A stretch of DNA of 64,000 nt from Salinirubellus salinus (GTDB taxonomy: Archaea; Halobacteriota; Halobacteria; Halobacteriales; Haloarculaceae). The position numbers and the translations under genes are program-made. The notes beneath the pieces were generated by a model. It made no database searches and had not been told where the DNA came from. It saw only the letters and a list, made by a program, of their open reading frames with translations. The stretch lies in assembly GCF_025231485.1 (NCBI RefSeq), contig NZ_CP104004.1, positions 124,001 through 188,000 of the forward strand, read 5' to 3'. Of this stretch, positions 42,074-51,548 are shown one piece after another (the first letter of the stretch is position 1; each line of letters begins with the position of its first letter).

Positions 42074-44827
42074 TCAGGCAGAGGCAGCGGGGAGACAGAC
42101 GTGGACGACCGTGCCGTCACCGGGGGCAGACTCGATCCAGATGGCCCCGTTGTGGTACTCGACGATACGCTGACAGAGCGTCAGCCCCATGCCCGTTCCG
42201 TTCTGGCCGGTCTGTCCGAGCCGCTCGAATACGTCGAACGCTCGGTCGGCCACGTCGGCGTCCATTCCGATACCGTTGTCCTCGACGCGGATGTGATGCC
42301 ACGACGTACCCCCATCGAGTGCCACCGGCTCCGGCGGGTCGATACTGGTGACCGGCTCGCCGGGGGTGATGCCGATCCGGGGGTTCGCAGACTCGTTGTA
42401 TTTCAGGCCGTTGTCGATGAGGTTCTGGAACAGCTGGATGAGAAGTCGCTCGTCGCCGCTGACCGTCGGCAGTGGCTCGGTCGTGACCGTCGCCCCAACA
42501 TCATCGATCCGTACCGTGAGATTCAGTTCCGCCTTCTCCACGACCGCATCGAGCGCGGTCGGTTCGAGGTCGCCACCACGGGAATCCACCCGTGAATACT
42601 GGAGGAGTGCGTTGATCATCGACTGCATCCGTCCCGTCGCCCCGACGGCGTTCTGGATGAGCGTCTCGGCCTGTGCGTCGAAGGTTTGTCCCTCGTCGTA
42701 GAGATCGTCGAGGAGGGTGAGGTAGTTACTGACCGACCGGAGCGGCTCCTTCAGGTCGTGTGAGGCTGCATACGCGAACTGCTCCAGTTCCTCGTTCGAT
42801 TGTCGGAGTTGCCTGCGCGTCTCACGGAGGTCGGCCTCGCGTTGTGCCTGTTCGGTAATGTCGCGGTACATCCACAGACTCGCCTCACCGTCCGGCAACT
42901 CATACGGGACGTAATCGCGTTCTAACTTCCGCCCGTCTGCGAGCGTGAGTGGCTCCTTGGTGACTGGTGTTCGGGCCTCAATGAGGTGGTCGATACGACT
43001 GAGGAACTGCTCCGGTTCCGCGAAGGTGTGTTTGAGGTCTTCGGCCGCCGCTTCACAGTCCAGACCGACGAGTGCGTCCGTCGGTGTCTCCATCCCGAAC
43101 AGTTCGAGAAGACGCCGGTTGACCGTGAGGATGTCACGGTTCGGGTCTTCGACAAGGACGCCCGCCGGGAGGCTATCGAGAACTGTCTGAAGAACGGTAT
43201 TCGTGCGCTTGAGCCGGGTTTCACGCTCGATCCGCTCGCTGATGTCCCGGTCAAGAGCGATGAACCGCACCTCGCCATCGATCTCGGTTTTGCTGACCCA
43301 GACCTCGATTGGGTACGTCGTCCCGTCGGCCCGGCGGTGTTCACCCTCGGTCTTGAACATCCCACCGACTTCGATGCTGGCCCACATCTCGCGCAACTCA
43401 TCGAGTGTATGACCGACCTCGAACTCTGCGACGTTCATCCCGAGGAGTGTCTCACGGTCGTATCCAAGCGTGTCCAACTGCGCCTGATTCACGTCCAAGA
43501 CGTTTCCATCGGCATCGTGGACGACGATGCTGTCCGGTGATTCATCGAAGAGGATACGGAGCCGCTCACGCTGGCGTTCGAGTCGGCGCTGCTTTTCCTG
43601 CCGCTCGGTGATGTCGCGGTCGAGGGCGACGAACTGTGGGTCGCGCCCCTCGACTCCGACTTTGGCTACCCACACCTCGACCGGGAACGTCGTTCCGTCG
43701 GCCCGACGATGAGTAGCGATGGCTTCCACCGTCTCCCCCACCTCCATATCAGCAAAAATCTGCGTCAGCTCCTCTTTCGTAATGCCGACGGCGATCTCCG
43801 CTACATTCATGCCGATGAGCGTCTCTCTGTCGTATCCCAGCGCGTCGGCCTCCGTCTGATTGACCTCCAAGATGGTGCCCTCGGCGTCGTGGATGGTCAC
43901 CCCTTCGGGGGCGCTGTCGAATAACGTCTGGAGTCGTGCCCGCTCAGCTCTGAGTTCTGCCTGTGTCCGACGCAACTCCGCCTCGCGCTCGGTGCGTTCA
44001 GTCGTATCCGTCGCCACGACGAGTGCCCGCCGTTCCGCCCCGGAGAGTTCGAGCGGTACGATGTCGGTCGTAATCGTCCGTGTGCGTCCATCGGCATCGA
44101 CGATTTCCTCGTCCTCGATTCGTCGCGGTTCGCCGGACTCGATCACCTCCATGTCCGTGGCCCGAACGTCGCGGTCGGCGCTCGCTCTGGCGTACTCCTC
44201 GTCCGTCGCTCCCTCCAGTTCTTCGATACGAACGCCGTGGGCGGCGGCTGCCGATTCGTTGGCCAGCGTATACCGCCCGTCGCTATCCTTGACGGACACC
44301 TCCTGCGGAATCGTATCGAGGACGGTACGGAGCGTCTCGCGGGTCTGTGCTGCCTCCTGTTCGACCCGCCGGTTACAGCACGCATCCGCGAGCTTCTGGT
44401 TCAGCGGGTCGAGCGCGGCAATCGTCCCCGGGGCGAGCGGTGGCCCGTTCTTCACCATCACCAGCACCCCGAACTCAGGGAGGTCGAAGACGTAGTAGTG
44501 AGCCGCGCCGTGGCACACAGAAAGCGGGAGGCGCTCACGGAACGGGGCGACCTCGGCTTCGTCATCGTGGTCAAGATGCTGTGTCGCAGCCTCGAACGCT
44601 TCGTTGTATGCCGGTTGCGCAGGAATCCCCCCAACGAGCCGGTACGAAACGTCTCCATCCTCCTCATATCGCTCGAAGACACCGCCCGTCGAACAGTTGA
44701 GTCGGCGGAGATACGAAGAGAGCGCCGTCTTTGCGACTTCGGCAAGGGTCTCTCCACGACCGATGGAGAGGGCAATCTCGTAGAGGACTTGAAGTTGCTC
44801 GGGGGAGGTCGGTGACGAGCCACTCAT
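42074..44827 (-). CDS. Multi-PAS sensor histidine kinase
   Basis: This 917-residue kinase starts at ATG 44827, overlapping the FIST gene stop (ATGA). An N-terminal GAF-like domain (about 5-155) is followed by four PAS domains (about 165-285, 295-415, 420-540, 545-665). PAS2 and PAS3 share GYDRET, GMNVAE and the following text, so they are a recent duplication. HisKA has the phospho-acceptor in YAASHDLKEPLRS (about 698), and the ATPase part has LIDNGLKYNES and a GTGMGL loop. No membrane helix is present, so it senses cytosolic signals. Confidence 0.93.
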   Translation of the reverse strand: MSGSSPTSPEQLQVLYEIALSIGRGETLAEVAKTALSSYLRRLNCSTGGVFERYEEDGDVSYRLVGGIPAQPAYNEAFEAATQHLDHDDEAEVAPFRERLPLSVCHGAAHYYVFDLPEFGVLVMVKNGPPLAPGTIAALDPLNQKLADACCNRRVEQEAAQTRETLRTVLDTIPQEVSVKDSDGRYTLANESAAAAHGVRIEELEGATDEEYARASADRDVRATDMEVIESGEPRRIEDEEIVDADGRTRTITTDIVPLELSGAERRALVVATDTTERTEREAELRRTQAELRAERARLQTLFDSAPEGVTIHDAEGTILEVNQTEADALGYDRETLIGMNVAEIAVGITKEELTQIFADMEVGETVEAIATHRRADGTTFPVEVWVAKVGVEGRDPQFVALDRDITERQEKQRRLERQRERLRILFDESPDSIVVHDADGNVLDVNQAQLDTLGYDRETLLGMNVAEFEVGHTLDELREMWASIEVGGMFKTEGEHRRADGTTYPIEVWVSKTEIDGEVRFIALDRDISERIERETRLKRTNTVLQTVLDSLPAGVLVEDPNRDILTVNRRLLELFGMETPTDALVGLDCEAAAEDLKHTFAEPEQFLSRIDHLIEARTPVTKEPLTLADGRKLERDYVPYELPDGEASLWMYRDITEQAQREADLRETRRQLRQSNEELEQFAYAASHDLKEPLRSVSNYLTLLDDLYDEGQTFDAQAETLIQNAVGATGRMQSMINALLQYSRVDSRGGDLEPTALDAVVEKAELNLTVRIDDVGATVTTEPLPTVSGDERLLIQLFQNLIDNGLKYNESANPRIGITPGEPVTSIDPPEPVALDGGTSWHHIRVEDNGIGMDADVADRAFDVFERLGQTGQNGTGMGLTLCQRIVEYHNGAIWIESAPGDGTVVHVCLPAASA

Positions 44828-45939
44828 AAGGTGTCGACGACCCCGACGACCGCTGTCTTGTTGTATAGTTCGAGGAACTCACGCCCGGAGTTAGCTATCT
44901 CTCCGATGGTGAGCGCCCCGACGAGCGGGGCATCGCCATCGTCTGCGACGGTGGCGAGTTCCTGCTCGAACTCGGATTCGAGGTACAGCACCCGCGAGAT
45001 ACAGTCGAAAAACAGCGTCGACCGGGGGCCACCGCCGGGAAGCTCGATTGCCCGGGCCGCATCCGCAGCCTCGCCTGCCGCCTCGATGAGTGACGCCGGG
45101 TCGCCCCTCAGGATGTGGACGAACGACCCCTGTGGCACATCACCGAAACAGCGGAGCCCGCCATCGTCGGTCGGCTCGAACGGATCACGGACGATCTTCT
45201 CCGCGTCGAAACGACTCAACCCGAGCGGGTAGGACTTGGCCACCTCGAAGAAGTTGTCAGCATCGATCTCCACACCCGCGTCGGGTTCGACGACCTCACG
45301 ATACACGTCGTAGGCCGGTTCGTCACCGAGGAGGGTGACCACGTTCCCCTCGGCGCCGGTCACGCGGAACGGCCCGGCGAACTCCTGCCAGCCGTGTCGC
45401 ACACCGACGTTCCCGTTCGCCACCGTCGCGGCGATGAGCGCCCCGTCCTCGCGCCACCCTTCGTCGGTCAGCAGGCAGGGCTGTTGTTCCATCGAGAGTG
45501 ACCCTGCACCGCCACCGAGGACGTTCAGTTCGACGCCGTAGGTGTCGAACAGGGCGCGAATGAGGGCGTCCGTCCGGCTGGCGAACGCATCGACCAGCAC
45601 GAACGCCGTTTTGAATCCCCGCGTGAGCAGGTCGGGGAGTTGGTCGGTGTAATCCTGTTCGGCATCGCTCAGCCCGGTGATGTAGGTCACCTCAGGGGCC
45701 TGCGATAGGCCGAGCAGGAGTGTCCCCTCCTCGCGGGCGACGCCGTCGACGATGAGTTGCGGGAAGATGCCGCCGAACAGTGTGAGGTCAGTCTCGCTTC
45801 CGGCTGTGGCCAACTCCTCTCGATGCGCCGCGGCCGACTCCGCGACGAGAGCGAAGACTGCCGTGACGTTCTCCGTCTCCGCCAGCTCAGCGAGTGCTTT
45901 CTGTGTCGAGTCCCCTGTCGTGACGTATCTTCGTTCCAT
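44824..45939 (-). CDS. FIST-domain sensor protein
   Basis: This is 371 residues from ATG 45939 (MERRYVTTGDSTQKALAEL). The FIST_N core (residues 20-200: LTLFGGIFPQLIVDG, TYITGLSDAEQDY, GGGAGSLSMEQQPCLLTDE) and FIST_C (about 210-360: EVAKSYPLGLSR, VGALTIGEIANSGREFLELYNKT) are both complete. FIST domains bind small ligands in signal transduction. The stop overlaps the PAS-kinase start by 4 nt, so the pair is very likely one signalling unit. The ligand is unknown. Confidence 0.92.
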   Translation of the reverse strand: MERRYVTTGDSTQKALAELAETENVTAVFALVAESAAAHREELATAGSETDLTLFGGIFPQLIVDGVAREEGTLLLGLSQAPEVTYITGLSDAEQDYTDQLPDLLTRGFKTAFVLVDAFASRTDALIRALFDTYGVELNVLGGGAGSLSMEQQPCLLTDEGWREDGALIAATVANGNVGVRHGWQEFAGPFRVTGAEGNVVTLLGDEPAYDVYREVVEPDAGVEIDADNFFEVAKSYPLGLSRFDAEKIVRDPFEPTDDGGLRCFGDVPQGSFVHILRGDPASLIEAAGEAADAARAIELPGGGPRSTLFFDCISRVLYLESEFEQELATVADDGDAPLVGALTIGEIANSGREFLELYNKTAVVGVVDTL

Positions 45940-46010
45940 TGTCGTTGAGTATATATGCAAAGGGTCAAGCCGTATTTGAGCCCACCGGGGATTTGGGGTG
46001 GGGCCTCGAC

Positions 46011-47213
46011 TCAGTCCGATAGCACCGTGGACTCGACGCCCGTCCGCCTCGGCTCTGGTTGTCGGGCGGCCGGCGTTTCGTCCAGCACTGCCCGGTACAC
46101 GTCGAGTGTCTGTGCCGCGATTCGATCCCAGTCGAACTGTGCGGCCCGCCGCTCGGGGCGCGTCGTCGCCGCAACGCCGGACAGCGACCGCGAGAGGGCT
46201 TGTGTCACCGCCGCCGTCGTCGGCCGAACGGCCAGCCCGGCGTCTCCGATGACCTCCGAGGCCGCACTCCGGGGGTGGTCGGCGCCGATGACCGTACACC
46301 CTGCCGCGAGCGCCTCGATGTACGTGATGCCGAATCCCTCACGCTCGGAGGGGGAGCAGAACACGTCTGCGGCGTGCATGTGGCCCAACACGTCTTCGTA
46401 CTCCGGGAGGAACCCGAGGAAGTCGATGCGATCACGACAAGCCATTCCCGACGCGAGCCGTTCGAGCGCCTCGCGCTCGGGGCCGTCACCGATGATACCC
46501 AAGCGGATGTCGGGGTCGTTCTGTGCGGCGCGGGCGAACGCCTCGATGGTCACGTCCACGTTCTTCTCGGGGATGAGCCGACCAGCGTACAGCACGTCGT
46601 AGCCGTCGGCAGCCGGTGTCACCGTTTGGACGCCCTCCACGTCGATTCCGTTCGGGACGATATGTGTCTGCTCGCGTGGTCGACCGAGGTCTTTCAGCCG
46701 TCGTGCCGTCAGCTCGGAGATGGCGATGGGGTGTTGGCCGACCCGGGCAGTGTACCGTTCGACGAGTTTGCCGAACGGGGAAAGTCGCCCGAGATACTCC
46801 TCCCAGTAATCCAGCCAGACCTCGTGCCACGTCGTCACCAGTGGCGCGGCATCTCCCCGCACCGCGGCTTTGGCGACTGCGGCTCCGAGGACGGGAAAGT
46901 ACGGGAAGACCGACGCATGGACGATGTCGTGGTCGCGGAACGCACGAGCGAGCGCGGGGACGGTGCGCACACCGAAGTCGAGGGCCTCCGGAATCGAGCG
47001 CCGGTCACCAGCGTATAGTTCCTTCCCCGGCGCGATAGCCTGATAGATGACTCCCTCGCGCTCGATGCGCTCGGGGCCGTCCCAGTAGTGCCTACTGTAT
47101 TGAGTGACGGTGTGTCCCTTCGCGGCGAGGCGGCGGGCGATCTCGTAGATGCGCTTCTCCGCGCCGCCCGTCACGTCCGGATAGACCACGTTGGAGACGA
47201 ATGCGATGTCCAT
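46011..47213 (-). CDS. GT4 family glycosyltransferase
   Basis: This is 400 residues from ATG 47213 (MDIAFVSNVVYPDVTGGAEK); a GGAGTGA sequence 8 nt ahead supports this start. GGAEKRIYEIARRLAAKGH is the N-domain glycine loop, and YAGRLIPEKNVDVTIEAFA and SPSEREGFGITYIEALAAG with E-x7-E form the donor site. It belongs with the sulfatase gene upstream (stop within 6 nt), so both act in one surface-glycan pathway. Confidence 0.92.
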   Translation of the reverse strand: MDIAFVSNVVYPDVTGGAEKRIYEIARRLAAKGHTVTQYSRHYWDGPERIEREGVIYQAIAPGKELYAGDRRSIPEALDFGVRTVPALARAFRDHDIVHASVFPYFPVLGAAVAKAAVRGDAAPLVTTWHEVWLDYWEEYLGRLSPFGKLVERYTARVGQHPIAISELTARRLKDLGRPREQTHIVPNGIDVEGVQTVTPAADGYDVLYAGRLIPEKNVDVTIEAFARAAQNDPDIRLGIIGDGPEREALERLASGMACRDRIDFLGFLPEYEDVLGHMHAADVFCSPSEREGFGITYIEALAAGCTVIGADHPRSAASEVIGDAGLAVRPTTAAVTQALSRSLSGVAATTRPERRAAQFDWDRIAAQTLDVYRAVLDETPAARQPEPRRTGVESTVLSD

Positions 47214-47218
47214 CTGGA

Positions 47219-48652
47219 TCACTCCACGTACCCGAGCGCCCGCAGGCGGTGGGCCACGTCGTCTTCCGCGCCTTCGTTCTCCGTCTGCCCGACATCCCTC
47301 GCCTCTGACTGTCCAGCGTCGGTCGCGCCGATGTAGCCGTCGGTGTCGATGTGAGCATCGAGACGTGCCTTCAGCGTGAGTTGGACACCCGCATCGAACA
47401 CGCGCTCATCCGTCTCGGTATCGACTTCGGCGTAGGCGACGCCGCCAGCCCGGTAGCCGGCATACCGGTGGATGCCTGTATCTTCACCCTCACCGCGTGC
47501 CTGTGCGAACACGACACGGTAGGGGTCGGGCTGGTCGGTCGTCGCCGCGAGCGACTTCCCGGGGCCGTCGTACTCGACCCCGAACACGTCCGCGACCGTC
47601 GGGGCGACATCGAGCGTGCTGACGGGTGCCCGAATCGCCTCGCGTGAGTGGATGCCCGCGCCGGTGGCGATGAGCGGGACGTGCGTGAGTTCGTGTGGCA
47701 GGAAACGTGGGTGTTCGTAGTAGCCGCGCTCTCCGAAGGCTTCGCCGTGGTCTGCGGTCAGCAGGATGAGCGTCTCGTCTCTGATTCCGAGTCGGGAGAG
47801 TTCGTCCAACAGGCGGCCGATGTTCGCGTCTAGATACCTGATTTCGGCATCGTAAAGATCGACGAGGAGTTGCTGCTCACGCTCGGTGAGCGAGTCCGGC
47901 TCGGCAATCGCCCGCTTGTAGAGCCGCGCCGCCTCGGCATCGGTGACCCGATCCGCGACGTACCTGCGACGGAACTCGGCCGGCGGCTCGTAGGGGCCGT
48001 GAACGTCCATATAGTGTAGCCACGTAAACGTCGGTCGGCCTCCCTCGACGGCCTGTGATCGGAGGAACTCGATACCGCGGTCGGTGATGGTCTCCGCCCG
48101 TGCGTAGTGGCGGTTGCGGAGTTTGTCCACGGCCCGCTGTGCAAGCGCGGTCAGCCAGTGCCCGCCCACGAGCATGTCGTCGTCGAAGTGGTCGAACCCA
48201 TCACCGAAGCCGAACCCTTCCGAGACGAACGGGTTGGAGTGGATACCCGCAGAGCGGGCCGTTGTGCCCTGTAACAGGTGGCCAATCGTCTGTGTATTCC
48301 GTCGGAAGCGGTCGGTGGTGGCGGTACTCGGGTACTGCCCGGAGAGGAGGGCGGGGACGGCCTCCCGGGTGTGTGAACTCGGGCTGTAGGCTCGACTGAA
48401 TTGGATGCCGGCTGTTGCGAGGTGGTCGATGGTGGGTGACACGTCACGGTGGTAGCCGTGACAACCGAGGTGGTCGGCCCGGAGCGCGTCAACCGAGAGG
48501 AGAATGACGTGTTCCGGCTCGGCGGTGTCGAAGTCCGTTGCATCGGACTGTTCGTGGGCAAGAGACTTGATCGCGCTGAGAACAGTCGAGTCTGCGTTCT
48601 CGGCCTGCCGGTGGCCGTCATCCGCAGTCCCAGTGTCCGGGTGGCTGCTCAT
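47219..48652 (-). CDS. Sulfatase/alkaline phosphatase superfamily enzyme
   Basis: This is 477 residues from ATG 48652 (MSSHPDTGTADDGHRQ). ILLSVDALRADHLGCHGYHR supplies the first metal-binding Asp and SPSSHTREAVPALLSGQYP the nucleophile region; TADHGEAFGERGYYEHP the second metal site. The usual Cys/Ser-x-Pro-x-Arg sulfatase signature is replaced by SHTRE, so a phospho- or sulfo-transferase acting on glycans is as likely as a hydrolase. There is no signal peptide, so cytosolic action is expected. Confidence 0.88.
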   Translation of the reverse strand: MSSHPDTGTADDGHRQAENADSTVLSAIKSLAHEQSDATDFDTAEPEHVILLSVDALRADHLGCHGYHRDVSPTIDHLATAGIQFSRAYSPSSHTREAVPALLSGQYPSTATTDRFRRNTQTIGHLLQGTTARSAGIHSNPFVSEGFGFGDGFDHFDDDMLVGGHWLTALAQRAVDKLRNRHYARAETITDRGIEFLRSQAVEGGRPTFTWLHYMDVHGPYEPPAEFRRRYVADRVTDAEAARLYKRAIAEPDSLTEREQQLLVDLYDAEIRYLDANIGRLLDELSRLGIRDETLILLTADHGEAFGERGYYEHPRFLPHELTHVPLIATGAGIHSREAIRAPVSTLDVAPTVADVFGVEYDGPGKSLAATTDQPDPYRVVFAQARGEGEDTGIHRYAGYRAGGVAYAEVDTETDERVFDAGVQLTLKARLDAHIDTDGYIGATDAGQSEARDVGQTENEGAEDDVAHRLRALGYVE

Positions 48653-48717
48653 ACTGTATACGAGCAACCCTACACATAACGCCCGGTATGAGCCTCCGAG
48701 TAACGCGCCGGTGTAAC

Positions 48718-49803
48718 CTACGAGTCACCGGCCGTCGTCAGGAGTGCCTCGACCGTCTCGATACAGGTCATCGCCTCTGCTTCGGGGACGGGCTGTGGGC
48801 TGAACGTGGCCTGCTCGTAGTTGGTGGTGAGCTGATCGAGGGTGGTGGATAACTCGGGTATCTCAGCAGCGGTCGATTGCCACGAGGCGACTAGCGCCTC
48901 GTGATCGCCTCCTCGCTGCTCCTGTTCGCTCGCGTTGCCGAGTGCTTGTATGGCGAGCGTCACACTCCGGTCTGTCGCGCCGTCATCGAGCGCGGCTCTC
49001 GCGTCGGTGAGCCGAACCGGTGTCGGCCCGGGCGTGTCAGCCGCTCCGGGCGGATCGGTGTTCGCGCCACCGTCGGTGTAGGGTGCTTTCGAGTGGACGA
49101 CCCGGGGGCGAAGTGTCGCGGGGTACATCACCGGCTTTGGTTTGGCGTCCGTCTGCCCGAAGCGCCGGTATAGGGCGAGGCCGATGAGCGCGAGTGTCGC
49201 GAAGATGAATAGTGCGACGAGCAGGAGCCACCACCACGGGGCGGCCGTTGCTTCGCCTCCGGAGACGACTCGGACGATGCGGGGTGAATCGGCTGATTGC
49301 TGGCCACTAGCTCCAGCGGCCTCTCCTTCGACGGCGTCCGCGCCTCCACCAGCCGGCGTGTCGGAGACGACTTCACCGATGCTCCCATTCCCTCCTGCTA
49401 CAACGGTCGCATTCGTGGTCGCATTTGCCGCTGTATCAGCTGGCGCGTTCGTCTGTGTAAGCGATGACTCTGCCTGCCGAGTCGGGGCACCTTCTTCGAC
49501 GACGACGGTTTCTGATTGCGAGACGACGACCGGCTCCGAACAGCCGAACGCCCAGCACCAGACCCGATCCACAGCAGCCTTGAGACTGCCGAACAATCCG
49601 CCGCTGTTATCGCTACTCCCCGCAGCTTCTCCCTCGCCTCCATCGGTCTGTGCAGCCGAGACCGCGGTGAGAGGCAGACTGACCGTCCCGATGAGGAGGA
49701 CGGCAAGACAGACAACGGTGAGTGGTTTGAGCCACCCCGCGGCTCGCTGTCGCCACATCGTACTCGCTGTGCTAGCCCCGGCGTCTGTGTTGTTTCGTGT
49801 CAT
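48718..49803 (-). CDS. Membrane protein with DUF4129-like C-terminus
   Basis: This is 361 residues from ATG 49803, overlapping the flippase stop (ATGA). An N-terminal signal or helix (about 23-50) is followed by a long Ala/Gly/Thr-rich outside segment with a Cys pair (WCWAFGCSE), a second helix (WWWLLLVALFIFATLALIGL) and a cytosolic domain. The end has LTDARAALDDGATDRSVTLA and TTLDQLTTNYEQATFSPQPV, the pattern of DUF4129 tails. DUF4129 proteins usually sit beside MoxR genes; here the neighbour is a flippase. Confidence 0.7.
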   Translation of the reverse strand: MTRNNTDAGASTASTMWRQRAAGWLKPLTVVCLAVLLIGTVSLPLTAVSAAQTDGGEGEAAGSSDNSGGLFGSLKAAVDRVWCWAFGCSEPVVVSQSETVVVEEGAPTRQAESSLTQTNAPADTAANATTNATVVAGGNGSIGEVVSDTPAGGGADAVEGEAAGASGQQSADSPRIVRVVSGGEATAAPWWWLLLVALFIFATLALIGLALYRRFGQTDAKPKPVMYPATLRPRVVHSKAPYTDGGANTDPPGAADTPGPTPVRLTDARAALDDGATDRSVTLAIQALGNASEQEQRGGDHEALVASWQSTAAEIPELSTTLDQLTTNYEQATFSPQPVPEAEAMTCIETVEALLTTAGDS

Positions 49804-51344
49804 GGGTTCGTACCTGTTTGATTCCGGGTCGGGACGAGCCACAGGAGGCGCACCCCCGTCCGGCGTTCGAGCTGCGTGAGTGCCCCTATCTCCGCCTCGG
49901 ACAGATCACCGATCATCAACAGGGCGCCGACCGCACTCAGGCCGATAACACCACCGGCAGCGACCAACGTGACGACGCCGACGCTGCCACCAGTCACGGC
50001 CCGAACGGCGAGCGCCACCAGTACCGTCACGACGACAACACCCGTCGTCGCCTTAGAGAAGGGGTGGACGCCGACCGCCCGGTAGATGACGACCAGTTCG
50101 AGCGCGTTGTAGACGCCGTATCCGATTGCCGTCCCGATAGCCGCCCCGAGGATACCAAAGCGTGGAATCGCCCACAGATTCACCACCACGTTAACTCCGA
50201 CGCCGACAGCCGCCGTCCAGAGTTCGACCCGTGGGCGGTCGATAGCCTTCACCAGATCACCGTCCAATCCAGTCAGCGCCCGAACAAAGAGTCCGGCCGT
50301 GAGGACAGCCAGCGCGGGCGCAGCCGGGCTGTACGCGGCCCCAAACAGCAACAGCACGACCGACTCCGCATAGCAGACGAACAGCAGTGCGAGCGGCAGG
50401 GTAGCCGTCACGATCCACTTCGTCGAGACAGTGAACAACTCCCCGAGACTGTCAAGCCGCCCGTTACTGAACTGGCGAGTCGCAAGTGGGAGAAACGCGA
50501 AACTGGCCGCCGACAACACGAACGTCGTGGATTGTCGGAGCGGCTGAATCGCACGGTAGAACCCGACCTCACTGGACGTGGCGAACACGCCAATCATCAG
50601 CACGTCGAGTGTCGAGAGGAGCATAAACATCGACGCCGAGGCTGCAAGGGGCCACGCATGACTCCAGACCGTCCCCAGTGCGTCGGCATCCGGGTACGCC
50701 ATCAACGGTTCTGTGCGAGTCCGTTGTCGGACGAGAAGATACCCGAACCCGAACAGGAGGATACCGCTCGGGAACATCAACCAGTAGGCGACGGCTCCGA
50801 ACAGACTCGCCCCGAGCGCGGCAGTGACAGCGAGAACACCGATACCGAGGAGACGAGGGGCGAAATCCCGGACGAGGACGGCCGCCTTCGAGTTGGTGTC
50901 TGCACGGATCGTCCCGAAGGCCACCTGTCCGAGCGGATACAATACGCCGAACGGGAGGAGCCACGGTAAGTACGTGGCGAGGGCCGGTTCACCGAGTGCC
51001 TCGGCTAGCGGATGCCGGGCAGCATACCCGGCCATGACAAGTAAGCCCCCGATGGTGAGTGAAATGATGAGGCCACTCCCGACGACTGCCCCGGAGCCTT
51101 CGCCCCCCCGGCTATTCAGCGTTCGGGCAATTGCATCACCGATGCCGTTCCCGAGGAGCAAGCCGAGCGAATAGATGAGCGTATAGGCAAGCGCGATGGC
51201 GCCGTACACCTCCGGTGTGAGTGAGCGAGCGAGATACGTCTCGGCAGCGAGCGCGAGTGCGCTCCCGACGACGATACCGAGGAGGACGGTCGAAGCGCTG
51301 CTACCGAGAGACGCAGGCGAGTCCTCGTCCGGAGTAGTGCCCAT
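49800..51344 (-). CDS. Wzx-like polysaccharide flippase
   Basis: This is 514 residues from ATG 51344. There are twelve to fourteen membrane helices, with the first ones (SALALAAETYLARSLTPEVYG, YTLIYSLGLLLGNGIGDAIART) matching the MVF/oligosaccharide flippase family. A short charged C-terminus follows. It should flip lipid-linked oligosaccharide made by the nearby glycosyltransferases. The promoter region upstream (51345-51548) holds three dyad sites and is shared with the divergent HxlR-type regulator. Confidence 0.9.
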   Translation of the reverse strand: MGTTPDEDSPASLGSSASTVLLGIVVGSALALAAETYLARSLTPEVYGAIALAYTLIYSLGLLLGNGIGDAIARTLNSRGGEGSGAVVGSGLIISLTIGGLLVMAGYAARHPLAEALGEPALATYLPWLLPFGVLYPLGQVAFGTIRADTNSKAAVLVRDFAPRLLGIGVLAVTAALGASLFGAVAYWLMFPSGILLFGFGYLLVRQRTRTEPLMAYPDADALGTVWSHAWPLAASASMFMLLSTLDVLMIGVFATSSEVGFYRAIQPLRQSTTFVLSAASFAFLPLATRQFSNGRLDSLGELFTVSTKWIVTATLPLALLFVCYAESVVLLLFGAAYSPAAPALAVLTAGLFVRALTGLDGDLVKAIDRPRVELWTAAVGVGVNVVVNLWAIPRFGILGAAIGTAIGYGVYNALELVVIYRAVGVHPFSKATTGVVVVTVLVALAVRAVTGGSVGVVTLVAAGGVIGLSAVGALLMIGDLSEAEIGALTQLERRTGVRLLWLVPTRNQTGTNP

Positions 51345-51384
51345 TCACACACTACTACTGCCAAACGAGGCATACCCACCATCG

Positions 51385-51491
51385 AACCTCAAGGTTACAC
51401 GCGCATGTAGCGCATGGGTTACCGACCCCGCTGCGTTTTGTATTTAAATAGATTACCTCAAAGTAACGCATGAGGGTTACCTTGAAGTTAA
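51385..51491. promoter_or_regulatory. Divergent promoter with three TTACCTCAAGGTAA-type dyads
   Basis: Sites are AACCTCAAGGTT (51385-51396), TTACCTCAAAGTAA (51453-51466) and TTACCTTGAAGTTAA (51477-51491). The TATA-like TATTTAAATA (51441-51450) lies directly before the second site. The regulator at 51549 probably controls itself and the flippase operon through these sites. Confidence 0.7.
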
Positions 51492-51548
51492 TATCGTGAT
51501 AGCACCAACAGCCCCCATTCACAGACAAGCAAGCGGCCCGATCACATC

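Noticed and set aside
45940-46299. Upstream extension of the FIST gene
   Set aside because: The residues are Arg/Gly-rich and overlap the 3' end of the glycosyltransferase gene; family similarity begins at 45939.
44824-51344. Whether the glycan locus is an integrated island
   Set aside because: No direct repeats, tRNA or composition break was seen at its borders; ordinary chromosomal location is equally likely.
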